This document shows, piece by piece, positions 52,551 to 61,396 of a stretch of DNA of 64,000 bases (positions are counted from its first letter, which is position 1; the number at the start of each line of letters is the position of its first letter). Source of the DNA: Oligella sp050920755 (GTDB lineage: Bacteria > Pseudomonadota > Gammaproteobacteria > Burkholderiales > Burkholderiaceae_B); NCBI RefSeq assembly GCF_050920755.1, contig NZ_CP158480.1, positions 1,364,001 through 1,428,000 of the forward strand, in the 5' to 3' direction. The translations under genes and the position numbers were made by a program. The notes beneath the pieces are model-generated. The model was not told the DNA's origin. It saw only the letters and a list, made by a program, of their open reading frames with translations, and searched no databases.

Positions 52551-52582
52551 TAAAAAAAAGCCCCGTATCGAATGACGGGGCT
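52551..52582 (-). terminator. Terminator/attenuator between rpsB and tsf
   Basis: AGCCCCGT (52559-52566) and ACGGGGCT (52575-52582) form a perfect 8-bp GC-rich stem with an 8-base loop. A run of eight T follows on the minus strand (52559-52552), only 16 bases before the tsf ATG. Partial read-through would let S2 exceed or match EF-Ts. Confidence 0.85.
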
Positions 52583-52674
52583 ATTCATTGTCTCTAATTA
52601 GAACAGCCCAACTGTTCCAGTCAATTTACCCTAATTTAATGACAAAATTAAGGCGTTGTAAAACACTGAGTAAA

Positions 52675-53448
52675 TTACTCTTCAGTGGCGTCTTCAGCTT
52701 CTACGACTTCCTCTGCAGCAGCTTCTTCTGCTTGTTGCTCGTCTTGAAGCATTTCAACTAAAGCACCGTCACGCTCTTCACGACCGGCAAGAATTGCATC
52801 GGCAACACCGCGTGCATATAAAGCAATGGCTTTTGCAGAGTCATCGTTACCCGGGATGATGTAGTCGATGTTGTCAGGAGAGTGGTTAGTATCCACAACG
52901 GCAACAATCTTAATACCTAGGGTACGAGCTTCCTGAATTGCAATTTTGTGGTAACCGACGTCAATCACAAAGATCACGCTAGGTAATTTAGCCATGTCTT
53001 TGATACCGCCGATTGATTTTTCAAGCTTATCCAATTCACGAGTAAACATAAGCGCTTCTTTTTTGCTCATCAGCTCGGTGCTACCGTCAGCTTCAGCCGC
53101 TTCCATATCTTTTAAACGCTTAATTGATGATTTAACCGTTTTAAAGTTAGTCATCATACCGCCTAACCAGCGGTTGTTAACATAAGGTGAACCGGCGCGC
53201 TCTGCTTCTGCAGCGATGATTTCACGAGCAGCGCGTTTAGTACCTACAAAAAGGATTTCCTCACCGCGCGCAGCAGCGGCACGTAGAAACTCCATCGCTT
53301 CGATGTACTTTTGTACTGTTTTTTCTAGGTTAATAACGTGGATTTTGTTACGCTGACCGAAAATGTAAGGAGCCATTTTCGGATTCCAGTAACGAGTTTG
53401 GTGACCGAAGTGTACACCGGCTTCAAGCATTTCACGCATTAATGACAT
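52675..53448 (-). CDS. rpsB: 30S ribosomal protein S2
   Basis: S2 binds the 30S head-body junction. The 257-residue protein has MREMLEAGVHFGHQTRYWNP, FGQRNKIHVINLEKT, YVNNRWLGGMMTNFKTVKSS, DTNHSPDNIDYIIPGNDDS and an acidic C-terminal tail (EEAAAEEVVEAEDATEE). A 266-base gap to divergent map carries the promoters; within it AGATCT repeats at 53597-53602 and 53608-53613, significance unknown. Confidence 0.98.
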   Translation of the reverse strand: MSLMREMLEAGVHFGHQTRYWNPKMAPYIFGQRNKIHVINLEKTVQKYIEAMEFLRAAAARGEEILFVGTKRAAREIIAAEAERAGSPYVNNRWLGGMMTNFKTVKSSIKRLKDMEAAEADGSTELMSKKEALMFTRELDKLEKSIGGIKDMAKLPSVIFVIDVGYHKIAIQEARTLGIKIVAVVDTNHSPDNIDYIIPGNDDSAKAIALYARGVADAILAGREERDGALVEMLQDEQQAEEAAAEEVVEAEDATEE

Positions 53449-53651
53449 ATGATAAACTCCAAAGGGTTTGGTCTTGTGTGGGCTCAGGATTGGCTTAGAT
53501 CACTAAACGTCCGATCATGATAAGTATCTGACGGTGTTTAAAAGACTATACCAACACCCTTGGGTGGCACACACGCGATTAAAATTAATAAACATCAGAT
53601 CTAAAGAAGATCTATAAAGAGATACTTTCCACAGCCGCTCTTTTACTATGA

Positions 53652-53679
53652 TTTTGCCGCAGAAAATAAAGTGTATAAT
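53652..53679 (+). promoter_or_regulatory. Probable map promoter
   Basis: A consensus -10 TATAAT lies at 53674-53679, with a weak -35 (TTTTGC at 53652-53657, 16-base spacer). Transcription would start about 30 bases before the map ATG at 53715. Confidence 0.45.
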
Positions 53680-53714
53680 TATATACGATTGTTTAATATT
53701 TTGGAAACGATTTA

Positions 53715-54497
53715 ATGGCAACCGTAAAAAACACTGACGATATTGCAAAAGTTCGTCGCGCCGCGCAGACAGCTGCCGGTATTTTAGATTATTTAACTCC
53801 CTATATTAAAGCCGGTATCACGACCGCAGAGATTGAGCATCTGACCCGTGAGCGTATTAAGGAGCTGGGCATCCGCTCCGCCACTATCGGTTATGGTGAC
53901 CCTCCCTTTCCGGCCGCTATCTGCACCTCGATTAATCACGTTGTGTGCCATGGCATCCCCGGTGAGAAAAAACTTAAAGACGGCGATATTGTTAATTTGG
54001 ATATTACCATCGAAGAGGATGGCTGGTTCGGTGATACCAGTCGTATGTTCATGATTGGTAAGCCTTCCATCTTAGCGCGTCGCTTAGTAGAAACGACCTT
54101 TGAGTGTATGTGGAAAGGCATCCGTGCCGTAAAGCCGGGAGCCACCTTAGGCGATATCGGTCATGCCATTCAAACACATGCCGAAGCTGCCGGTTTCTCC
54201 GTGGTACGTGACTATTGCGGTCATGGCATCGGTCAGGTTATGCACGAGGATCCTCAGGTTCTACACTATGGTAAGCCGGGTACCGGTCTTAAATTGGAAA
54301 AGGGCATGATTTTCACCATCGAACCGATGATTAATGCCGGTAAGTATCATACCTCTTTACTCGGTGACGGTTGGACCGTGGTCACCAAGGATCGTAGCTT
54401 ATCAGCTCAGTGGGAGCATCAGTTAATTGTGACGGATGATGGCTACGAGGTGCTCTCTACCTCTCCCGGCATGCCCGAACCGCCACCGGCTGAGTAA
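53715..54497 (+). CDS. map: Methionine aminopeptidase, type I
   Basis: Map removes the initiator methionine from new proteins. The 260-residue protein has VCHGIPGEKKLKDGDIVNLD, the metal-binding DITIEEDGWFGDTSRMF, YCGHGIGQVMHEDPQVLHYG and FTIEPMIN, which supply the Asp, Asp, His, Glu, Glu ligands. It is divergent from rpsB and four bases upstream of glnD. Confidence 0.97.
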   Translation: MATVKNTDDIAKVRRAAQTAAGILDYLTPYIKAGITTAEIEHLTRERIKELGIRSATIGYGDPPFPAAICTSINHVVCHGIPGEKKLKDGDIVNLDITIEEDGWFGDTSRMFMIGKPSILARRLVETTFECMWKGIRAVKPGATLGDIGHAIQTHAEAAGFSVVRDYCGHGIGQVMHEDPQVLHYGKPGTGLKLEKGMIFTIEPMINAGKYHTSLLGDGWTVVTKDRSLSAQWEHQLIVTDDGYEVLSTSPGMPEPPPAE

Positions 54498-54501
54498 TTA
54501 A

Positions 54502-57129
54502 ATGAATCTCACCGCACACAGCCACAGCCCTCGCTTCAAAGAGCGACTGCAACAGCAGTATGAGGAGGCAATCAGCCTCTATAAGCAGGATCGCAGTCGC
54601 CCCGATCAGCTACTGCACCAATTAAGCCATATTGTTGACGTTGTGCTCAAAGAGGTTGAAGTGCATTATCCCCTCCCGGTTCAAAGCAGCTTGTGTGCAG
54701 TAGGTGGTTATGGTCGCAGTGAGTTGTTCCCCTGTTCCGATATTGATTTATTAATTCTGCTTAAAAACCCGCCCACCGCCTCCGAACAGGATCAGTTGGA
54801 AGTTTTTATTGCCGCCCTATGGGATCTGGGACTGGAGGTGGGTCATAGTGTACGCACCATTGATGAATGCCTGGAAGCAGCACAAAAGGATGTGACCATT
54901 GCTACCGGTTTATTGGAGTCCCGTTTACTTTTCGGCGATCTGAGTAATTTTCAAACCCTGCAAAATCGCTTTAAATCTCAATTAAATCCGGCTTCTTTTT
55001 ATCGTGCCAAAGCTTTGGAGTATAAGCAACGCCACGCACGCTATGCCGATACGCCCTATGCTTTAGAGCCGAATTGCAAAGAGTCTCCCGGGGCCATTCG
55101 CGATATTCAGCTGATTAACTGGATCGCCAGAGCGGCCGGCATTAAGCCATCATGGCACCGCTTAGTCAGTGCCGGTTTTATGACGGAAAATGAAGCCTTA
55201 CAGATGAAGGTAGCAGAGAGCAACTATCAGCGCTTAAGAATTGAATTACATCTATTAAACCGTAAAAACGATGATCGTCTGCTCTTTCACGTACAAATTG
55301 CCTTGGCCCGCGAATTCGGTATTCAACCGGAAGAAGGCAAGCGCGCCAGTGAACTGCTGATGCAAATGTATTATCAGGATGCGCGCACCGTCTATGTGAT
55401 CACCGGTTTTATGATGCAGATTTTCGAAAGCTATTTTTTTGAAAATCGAATCGAAGAGAAGAAAATTCTCGAAGGCGATTTTAAAATCGTCGACGAAGAA
55501 TTAGATGTGATCCATGATGATGCCTTTGTGCGTAAACCGCCCCTACTTTTAAAAATTTTTTTAGTCTTTCAACAAAATCCGCAAATTCAAGCGATTTCGG
55601 TCAGAACACAGCGCTTAATTTGGGACTCGGTAGATCGCATTGATGAGCAGTTTAGAAGTAACCCGGTTAATCATTGGTTATTTTTACAAATACTAAAGCA
55701 ACCAAAGCGCATTGTACAAAGCTTCCGCATAATGAACTACCTGAATGTGTTACCAGCTTATATCCCTGCCTTTGAAAAGGTAGTGGGTCAGATGCAGCAT
55801 GATTTGTACCATGTGTATACGGTTGATCAGCATTCACTGATGGTGATTCGTAATATTCGACGTTTTAGTATGGCGGAGTTTACCGGTGAAAATCCGCTTG
55901 CCCATCAACTGATGGAAAACTTTGAAGAGCGTTGGTTATTGTATATTGCGGCGCTTTTTCATGATATCGCCAAGGGTCGCGGTGGTGATCATTCCGAACT
56001 GGGCGCTCAGGAGGTTAAGGCGTTTGCTCAATTGCATAATCTCGAACAGGAAGAAATCGAACTATTAGAGTTTCTGGTCGCTGAGCATCTATTAATGTCT
56101 AATGTTGCCCAAAAAAGGGATTTATCGGATGAAAAAGTCATTCGTGAATTCGCTGCACGCGTCGGTACTCAACGTCGGCTCGCCGCCCTTTATCTACTGA
56201 CCGTAGCCGATATTCGCGGCACCAGTCCTAAGGTATGGAATAGCTGGAAAGCCAAACTGATTGAAAACCTCTACTATCTCTGCTCCAGCGCGCTTGGCGA
56301 TAACAATTTCAATCGCAATAAAATCCTTGAGCAGCGCAAAACAGAGGCTGCCGCCTTGATTCAAGCAGCGGGCATGAGCGCAACAGAACGCGATCAGTTT
56401 TGGTCAAAAATGGACAATGCCTATTTTCTACGCCATGAACCGGAAGATATTGTTTGGCATACATTGAACTTGCATGAGCATACCGATACCGAACATGCCA
56501 TTGTCAGAGCAAGACCTACCGACCGAACGGATTCAATGCAAATCCTGGTCTTTATCAAGAATCAGCATGCGCTTTTTGAACGCATAGCTTCCTATTTTCA
56601 TGAGCAGCAAATTAATATTTATGAAGCGCAAATTCATACCAGCTCAAATGGCTACGCGCTTGACAGCTTTTTAGTAGAAAGCTCGCGTTTTGCCGGTGAT
56701 GCTGCCGGTTTTGCCAAGATCATTGAAACCAATCTGGCGCAAAAGCTGGATTTGGCACAACCGCTACAAGAACCGGCCATTGATAATCAGCGCCTACCCA
56801 CCACCTCCGCCGGTCAGCGACGCTCCAGAAGTTTTCCAGTGCGTCCCCGGGTGCAGCTCGATCGCGAGGAAAATGGTCGTTATTGGCGTTTACAGCTAAA
56901 TACTACCGATACGCCGGGCATACTTTACAGTGTTGCCCATATTTTCAGTCAATTCAAAATTAATTTACGCATGGCACGCCTACTTACTTTAGGCGAACGA
57001 GTTGAAGATATTTTTATTATCGAAGGTGCTGCTTTGGAGAATTTGCAATCACAATTAGACTTCGAACGTGCTATTATTGATGCCTTAAATGAGTTACTCC
57101 CTTCCACCACTCATCAAGCTATTAATTAA
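54502..57129 (+). CDS. glnD: PII uridylyltransferase/uridylyl-removing enzyme
   Basis: GlnD senses glutamine and adds or removes UMP on PII proteins, controlling nitrogen metabolism. The 875-residue protein has the nucleotidyltransferase motif GGYGRSELFPCSDIDLLILL from 68, an HD domain with ALFHDIAKGRGGDHS near 485, and two C-terminal ACT domains (about 674-750 and 793-870, e.g. LNTTDTPGILYSVAHIFSQF). Its stop overlaps the start of the MarC-family gene by one base. Confidence 0.96.
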   Translation: MNLTAHSHSPRFKERLQQQYEEAISLYKQDRSRPDQLLHQLSHIVDVVLKEVEVHYPLPVQSSLCAVGGYGRSELFPCSDIDLLILLKNPPTASEQDQLEVFIAALWDLGLEVGHSVRTIDECLEAAQKDVTIATGLLESRLLFGDLSNFQTLQNRFKSQLNPASFYRAKALEYKQRHARYADTPYALEPNCKESPGAIRDIQLINWIARAAGIKPSWHRLVSAGFMTENEALQMKVAESNYQRLRIELHLLNRKNDDRLLFHVQIALAREFGIQPEEGKRASELLMQMYYQDARTVYVITGFMMQIFESYFFENRIEEKKILEGDFKIVDEELDVIHDDAFVRKPPLLLKIFLVFQQNPQIQAISVRTQRLIWDSVDRIDEQFRSNPVNHWLFLQILKQPKRIVQSFRIMNYLNVLPAYIPAFEKVVGQMQHDLYHVYTVDQHSLMVIRNIRRFSMAEFTGENPLAHQLMENFEERWLLYIAALFHDIAKGRGGDHSELGAQEVKAFAQLHNLEQEEIELLEFLVAEHLLMSNVAQKRDLSDEKVIREFAARVGTQRRLAALYLLTVADIRGTSPKVWNSWKAKLIENLYYLCSSALGDNNFNRNKILEQRKTEAAALIQAAGMSATERDQFWSKMDNAYFLRHEPEDIVWHTLNLHEHTDTEHAIVRARPTDRTDSMQILVFIKNQHALFERIASYFHEQQINIYEAQIHTSSNGYALDSFLVESSRFAGDAAGFAKIIETNLAQKLDLAQPLQEPAIDNQRLPTTSAGQRRSRSFPVRPRVQLDREENGRYWRLQLNTTDTPGILYSVAHIFSQFKINLRMARLLTLGERVEDIFIIEGAALENLQSQLDFERAIIDALNELLPSTTHQAIN

Positions 57130-57821
57130 TGCTTTACTTCACCATTACGATAGGTAGTTTTCTACTGGTGCTCGGTACGTTATTACCGATTTTGAACCCC
57201 CTTTATGTGACACCGGTCTTCTGGACCATGACGACCGGTGCCACCAAAGAGCTACGTCGTCTTATCGCTCGTAAAGTCGGGGTTTACAGCTTTGTTATTT
57301 TGTTAATCTCCACCCTCTTTGGTAATGTCTTTTTAAAAATGTTCGGCATCACCATCCCCATTGTGCAGCTCGCCGGTGGATTGATTGTGGTGCATGCGGG
57401 CTGGAAATTGCTCAATGCCGAGGATCCCGACAGCGGACACCATGAAAAATTAGCCGATGATTTTAATATTGATAAGGTCAAATTAAAGGCCAGCACCTTT
57501 TATCCGCTGACCTTTCCCCTCACTGCCGGTCCGGGTTCCATTGCTGCAGCGATTACCGTGGGTGCATCACTCAAGGGTAGCAGTGGCAGCACCGAGCAGA
57601 TATTTGCTGTCTTAGGCATCACCTTGGGCTGCTTTACCATCGGCTTTTTATTGTATATGGCGAATCGCTTTGCCGTACGTATTATGACCAAAATGGGTCA
57701 AACCGGTATGGCTGTAGTTATGCGTTTAATCGCTTTTCTATTAATTTGCATCGGGATTCAGATTATGTGGAATGGCATTTTCCAATTAATTATCAGCATC
57801 CCCTTTGTTGCCAGAGCTTAA
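57129..57821 (+). CDS. MarC-family integral membrane protein
   Basis: The 230-residue protein has six predicted membrane helices and the MarC/UPF0056 pattern: LGTLLPILNPLYVTPVFWTM, FGITIPIVQLAGGLIVVHAG, YPLTFPLTAGPGSIAAAITV and a last helix FLLICIGIQIMWNGI. The family has no proven transport activity; the old multidrug-resistance role was not confirmed. The ATG overlaps the glnD TAA by one base, and dsbB follows three bases later. Confidence 0.9.
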   Translation: MLYFTITIGSFLLVLGTLLPILNPLYVTPVFWTMTTGATKELRRLIARKVGVYSFVILLISTLFGNVFLKMFGITIPIVQLAGGLIVVHAGWKLLNAEDPDSGHHEKLADDFNIDKVKLKASTFYPLTFPLTAGPGSIAAAITVGASLKGSSGSTEQIFAVLGITLGCFTIGFLLYMANRFAVRIMTKMGQTGMAVVMRLIAFLLICIGIQIMWNGIFQLIISIPFVARA

Positions 57822-57824
57822 CGT

Positions 57825-58304
57825 ATGAAACTATCTCAACGCTGCTTACTTAATCTGATTGCTATCGTCTGCTTAGCCTCAGTCGCCTTTGCCCTCTTCA
57901 GCCAGCATGTACTGGGCATGCAGCCTTGTGCTTGGTGTGTGCTGCAAAGACTGATATTTATCGTGATTGCGCTGATTTGCTTATTGGTAAATTTATCAAG
58001 CTCGCTAATCTATCAAAAAGTCATTACCTTTATTGCGGCTCTTTTTTCCATCAGTGGCGTGTTGGCGGCTTGGCATCAAGCCACCGTTGCCAGTCAGAGC
58101 TTTTCTTGTGATATGACATTTGCCGATGTATTTATGTCACGCCAAACAGGTTTGGACAGTGCCCTTCCATGGTTATTCGGTATTTATGCCACCTGCATGG
58201 ATGCCGCAGTTAAGCTTTTTGGTGTGGAATATGCGGTATGGGCTTTGATACTGTTTGCGCTGGTAGCGCTGGTATTAATTGCCAGCCTGTTTAGGAAGGA
58301 ATAA
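57825..58304 (+). CDS. dsbB: Disulfide bond formation protein DsbB
   Basis: DsbB reoxidises periplasmic DsbA and passes electrons to quinone. The 159-residue protein has four membrane helices, the first cysteine pair Cys35-x-x-Cys38 (QPCAWCVLQR) and the second pair Cys95 and Cys124 in periplasmic loop 2, as required. It ends the map-glnD-marC-dsbB run at a terminator. Confidence 0.95.
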   Translation: MKLSQRCLLNLIAIVCLASVAFALFSQHVLGMQPCAWCVLQRLIFIVIALICLLVNLSSSLIYQKVITFIAALFSISGVLAAWHQATVASQSFSCDMTFADVFMSRQTGLDSALPWLFGIYATCMDAAVKLFGVEYAVWALILFALVALVLIASLFRKE

Positions 58305-58327
58305 TCACCTCATGGTTTATTAAGTAC

Positions 58328-58368
58328 AAAAATGGCGGTTGATTGACATGTAGATCACCGCCATTTTT
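58328..58368. terminator. Bidirectional terminator between dsbB and purF
   Basis: AAAAATGGCGGT (58328-58339) and ACCGCCATTTTT (58357-58368) form a perfect 12-bp stem, with GAT/ATC inside. A/T runs flank both sides, so it suits both convergent genes. Confidence 0.88.
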
Positions 58369-58378
58369 GAGAGCTGAT

Positions 58379-59806
58379 TTACTCAACTAAAACCACATCA
58401 CCCGTCACATAATCCCCATCAAAGCATGAGGCCTCGAAACGGTCGATCTGAGGATTTAATTCGGACACCGCTCTTTTCAAATCCTCTAAATCCTGAAACA
58501 CAAGGGCATCGGCACCGATTTCCTGAGCAATCTGCTCGGTCGTTTTACCGTAAGCGATCAAATCATTTTGAGTCGGCATATCGATACCGTAAAAGTTCGG
58601 ATAACGAACCGCCGGCGCGGCGGAAGCGAAAAAGACCTTATTAGCACCGGCATTACGTGCCATAGTCACAATCTCACGACTGGTGGTGCCACGCACAATA
58701 GAGTCATCGACGAGAAGAACATTTTTATCCTTAAACTCTATACTCATCGGATTCAATTTCTGACGTACCGACTTTTTACGCACCGCCTGACCCGGCATAA
58801 TAAAGGTTCTACCAACATAGCGGTTTTTAATAAAGCCCTCACGATAGGATAAATCCAGTGTAGAGGCTAATTCCATACCGGCCGGTCTGGACGAATCCGG
58901 AATCGGCATCACCACATCCACTTCGGAAAGGCGTAGTTCACGGGCCAGCTTCTGGGCTAATAACTCACCCATACGTAATCGACAGTTATAAACATTGACA
59001 CCGTCAATGGTAGAGTCAGGTCGCGCAAAATAAACGTATTCAAAAAGACAAGGGCTTAACTGTGCATTATCCGCACATAAACGCGAGTGTAATTTACCCG
59101 CCATATCGATAAATACCGCTTCACCCGGTGCAATATCACGTACAAACTGAAAACCTATCCCCTCAACTGCGACGGACTCAGAGGCCACAATCCACTCTAC
59201 CCCTTCAGACGTCTCCTGTGTACCTAGGCAAAGCGGACGGATACCATTCGGATCTCTAAAGGCTAAAAGACCATAACCGGCAATCTGTGCAATCACTGCA
59301 TAAGCACCTTTAACACGATTATGCACCGCCGACACGGCATTAAAAATCTCATCTACCTGTAAGTTGCTGCTTTTACTCGCCTCATACAACTCATGGGCAA
59401 AGACATTTAACAAAACCTCGCTATTAGAGCTGGTATTGATATGGCGGCGATCATGCTTAAATAAAGACTCACGCAATTCATCCGAATTGGTTAAATTGCC
59501 ATTGTGCGTAAAGCAGATACCATAAGGGGCATTAACATAAAATGGCTGTGCCTCCTCGGTATCGCCGGGGGTGCCGCTAAATGGGTATCTGACCTGACCG
59601 ATACCGCTATTACCCGGTAAAGAGCGCATATTACGCGTTCGGAAAACATCACGCACTAAACCCTGAGCTTTGAAAATGTGGAACTGATTATTTTGATAAG
59701 TTGCAATACCTGCGGCATCTTGTCCGCGATGCTGCAACAGCAATAAACCGTCATAAAGTAACTGATTGACCGGAGAACAACCGTGAATGCCGATAACACC
59801 ACACAT
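58379..59806 (-). CDS. purF: Amidophosphoribosyltransferase
   Basis: PurF makes phosphoribosylamine from PRPP and glutamine, the first step of purine synthesis. The 475-residue protein begins MCGVIGIHG, so Cys2 is the N-terminal nucleophile and there is no propeptide, and continues LLLLQHRGQDAAGIATY and ICFTHNGNLTNSDELR. The PRPP motif NVLLVDDSIVRGTTSREIV lies at about 355-373. It follows cvpA by 45 bases, as in E. coli. Confidence 0.97.
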   Translation of the reverse strand: MCGVIGIHGCSPVNQLLYDGLLLLQHRGQDAAGIATYQNNQFHIFKAQGLVRDVFRTRNMRSLPGNSGIGQVRYPFSGTPGDTEEAQPFYVNAPYGICFTHNGNLTNSDELRESLFKHDRRHINTSSNSEVLLNVFAHELYEASKSSNLQVDEIFNAVSAVHNRVKGAYAVIAQIAGYGLLAFRDPNGIRPLCLGTQETSEGVEWIVASESVAVEGIGFQFVRDIAPGEAVFIDMAGKLHSRLCADNAQLSPCLFEYVYFARPDSTIDGVNVYNCRLRMGELLAQKLARELRLSEVDVVMPIPDSSRPAGMELASTLDLSYREGFIKNRYVGRTFIMPGQAVRKKSVRQKLNPMSIEFKDKNVLLVDDSIVRGTTSREIVTMARNAGANKVFFASAAPAVRYPNFYGIDMPTQNDLIAYGKTTEQIAQEIGADALVFQDLEDLKRAVSELNPQIDRFEASCFDGDYVTGDVVLVE

Positions 59807-59851
59807 GAAAAAACGCCTTCAAAAATTATAAGACTAATATTTTAAACCCTT

Positions 59852-60340
59852 TTAATAGGGTAAATAAACCGCAATACCCTCGGGCAACCAAGTTTTTATT
59901 CCTCGAATTGCATCCACCGAAAGTCGCGCAAAATTTGACTCAATCCACCAAGCCTCCTGAGGTAAAGCACTCCAGCCGGCAATTAAAACCAAGATTAAAA
60001 CAATAATAACGCCGCGAAAGATCCCGAATAAAAAGCCCAGGCCTCGATCGGCTGAACCTAAGCCGGTCGCATCCAGCAAGGCGCCGAGTGTTTTATTGAG
60101 CAAGCCCAATAAAAGTAAACTGGCAATAAAGACAAGAAAATAAGCCAATCCTACCGTTAAGATGGCTTGATCGATATAGCGAGCGAGCATGGGGATTAAA
60201 TGAGGACCCCACCAAATAGCTGCCAAAAAGCTTAAGACATAAGCTAGAAGAGAAAAAACTTCCTTTAAGAACCCTCGCATCAAACCCAAAAGGCCTGATG
60301 CGAGAACGACTGCTAAAACAACATAATCAAAAGTTGCCAT
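59852..60340 (-). CDS. cvpA: CvpA-family membrane protein
   Basis: The 162-residue protein has four membrane helices and the family pattern FDYVVLAVVLASGLLGLMRG FL at the start, then LSFLAAIWWG, LGSADRGLGFLFGIFRGVII. In E. coli it is required for colicin V production and maintains envelope function; the molecular role is not known. It lies between the SPOR-protein gene and purF, the conserved position. Confidence 0.93.
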   Translation of the reverse strand: MATFDYVVLAVVLASGLLGLMRGFLKEVFSLLAYVLSFLAAIWWGPHLIPMLARYIDQAILTVGLAYFLVFIASLLLLGLLNKTLGALLDATGLGSADRGLGFLFGIFRGVIIVLILVLIAGWSALPQEAWWIESNFARLSVDAIRGIKTWLPEGIAVYLPY

Positions 60341-60364
60341 GATTCAACTTAAAACCACCTATGC

Positions 60365-61378
60365 TTAGCGACCGGTGACAAAGCTGTCGCTAAAGTTAAG
60401 CGCACGTAAACGTGTTTGTGCCGCTTGTGCTGCCTCTTTAGTTGAGAATGGACCGACCCGTAAACGATAAACCTGCTTACCATTAACCGTCGCACTCTGC
60501 ACATAAGCATTGGACACACCGGAACCTCTTAGGCGATCGCGCTGCACACGTGCATCATTAGCCGAGCTGTAAGAAGCCACTTGCAAACTGAATTCGCCCG
60601 AGTTAGCGGCGGTCGGTGCAGAACTCTTTGCCGGAGGTGTTCTACCCTCTAAAATGGCTAAAGCCTTGCTGCCGTCATCGGTGCGCTTTTTATCATCAAT
60701 TTGATTTTTAGGCTTTTGCTGTTGTTTGGCTTGCCCTTGCTGCTTAGCTTGCTCTTGCTGCTTTTGCTGTTGTTGCTTTTGCTGCTCGGCACGTGCCTGT
60801 TGAGCACGTTCACGCTCAGCCGCTGCCTGTTCGGCACGCTCTCTGGCGGCCGCCTCTTGAGAAGCGCTCTGATTAGCAGTGGATTCAGCAATAGAAACCC
60901 CGGATGAGGTACCATCGCCGGTGCCGCTAGTAGGACTACCCTCTCTTTGATCCAAAGCACCTGCAACCGCCAACGGCATATCATTGTCTGTAGATTCCGT
61001 GCCACTGGTTGCTGCCGGCGCTTGCTCGGCCGTTTCAGTTTCTTGCGTTGCTAATTGAGGATCGGTGGGTGTTTGCACCCCGGGTGAACTCTCAACCACT
61101 AAACCACCACCTTGACCGATGGTCGAACCGGGTTGAATTAAAGGTGCAGTGGATTCTGTACTACCACTGTCATTATCACCTGTTTTTAATATTAACGGCA
61201 AAATAATAATGGCCGCCAACACCAAAATCACCGAACCAACTAAACGATTGCGAGATTTAATACGCTGCTCTTTAAGTTCACGATCATTTTGATAGCGCTG
61301 CTGCTGTCTGGAACTACTACGTCTTTGCTCATATTGAACATCCTGACGCTGGTTTTTACCTGAACCGAATAATGCCAT
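60365..61378 (-). CDS. SPOR-domain membrane protein (DedD/FtsN-like)
   Basis: The 337-residue protein has a basic cytoplasmic N-terminus, one membrane helix (RLVGSVILVLAAIIILPLIL, about 46-65), a long Thr/Ser/Gly region, a Gln/Lys/Arg/Glu-rich stretch (about 175-235) and a C-terminal SPOR domain (FSLQVASYSSANDARVQRDR, YRLRVGPFSTKEAAQAAQTR). SPOR domains bind denuded glycan at the division septum. It is in the DedD position between folC and cvpA, so DedD is the best name. Confidence 0.9.
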   Translation of the reverse strand: MALFGSGKNQRQDVQYEQRRSSSRQQQRYQNDRELKEQRIKSRNRLVGSVILVLAAIIILPLILKTGDNDSGSTESTAPLIQPGSTIGQGGGLVVESSPGVQTPTDPQLATQETETAEQAPAATSGTESTDNDMPLAVAGALDQREGSPTSGTGDGTSSGVSIAESTANQSASQEAAARERAEQAAAERERAQQARAEQQKQQQQKQQEQAKQQGQAKQQQKPKNQIDDKKRTDDGSKALAILEGRTPPAKSSAPTAANSGEFSLQVASYSSANDARVQRDRLRGSGVSNAYVQSATVNGKQVYRLRVGPFSTKEAAQAAQTRLRALNFSDSFVTGR

Positions 61379-61396
61379 ACTAGTTATAACCTCAGA

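Noticed and set aside
53597..53613. AGATCT repeated inversely 5 bases apart in the rpsB upstream region
   Set aside because: Each half is self-palindromic and short; it may be chance in AT-rich DNA.
53515..53748. Open frame of 77 codons in the rpsB-map gap, minus strand
   Set aside because: It overlaps the map start and promoter, has no ribosome site and shows no protein-like composition.
60701..60907. Leucine-rich open frame opposite the SPOR protein gene
   Set aside because: It is the antisense of the Gln/Lys codon-rich linker (CAG/AAG read backwards as CTG/CTT); no start signal or family similarity.
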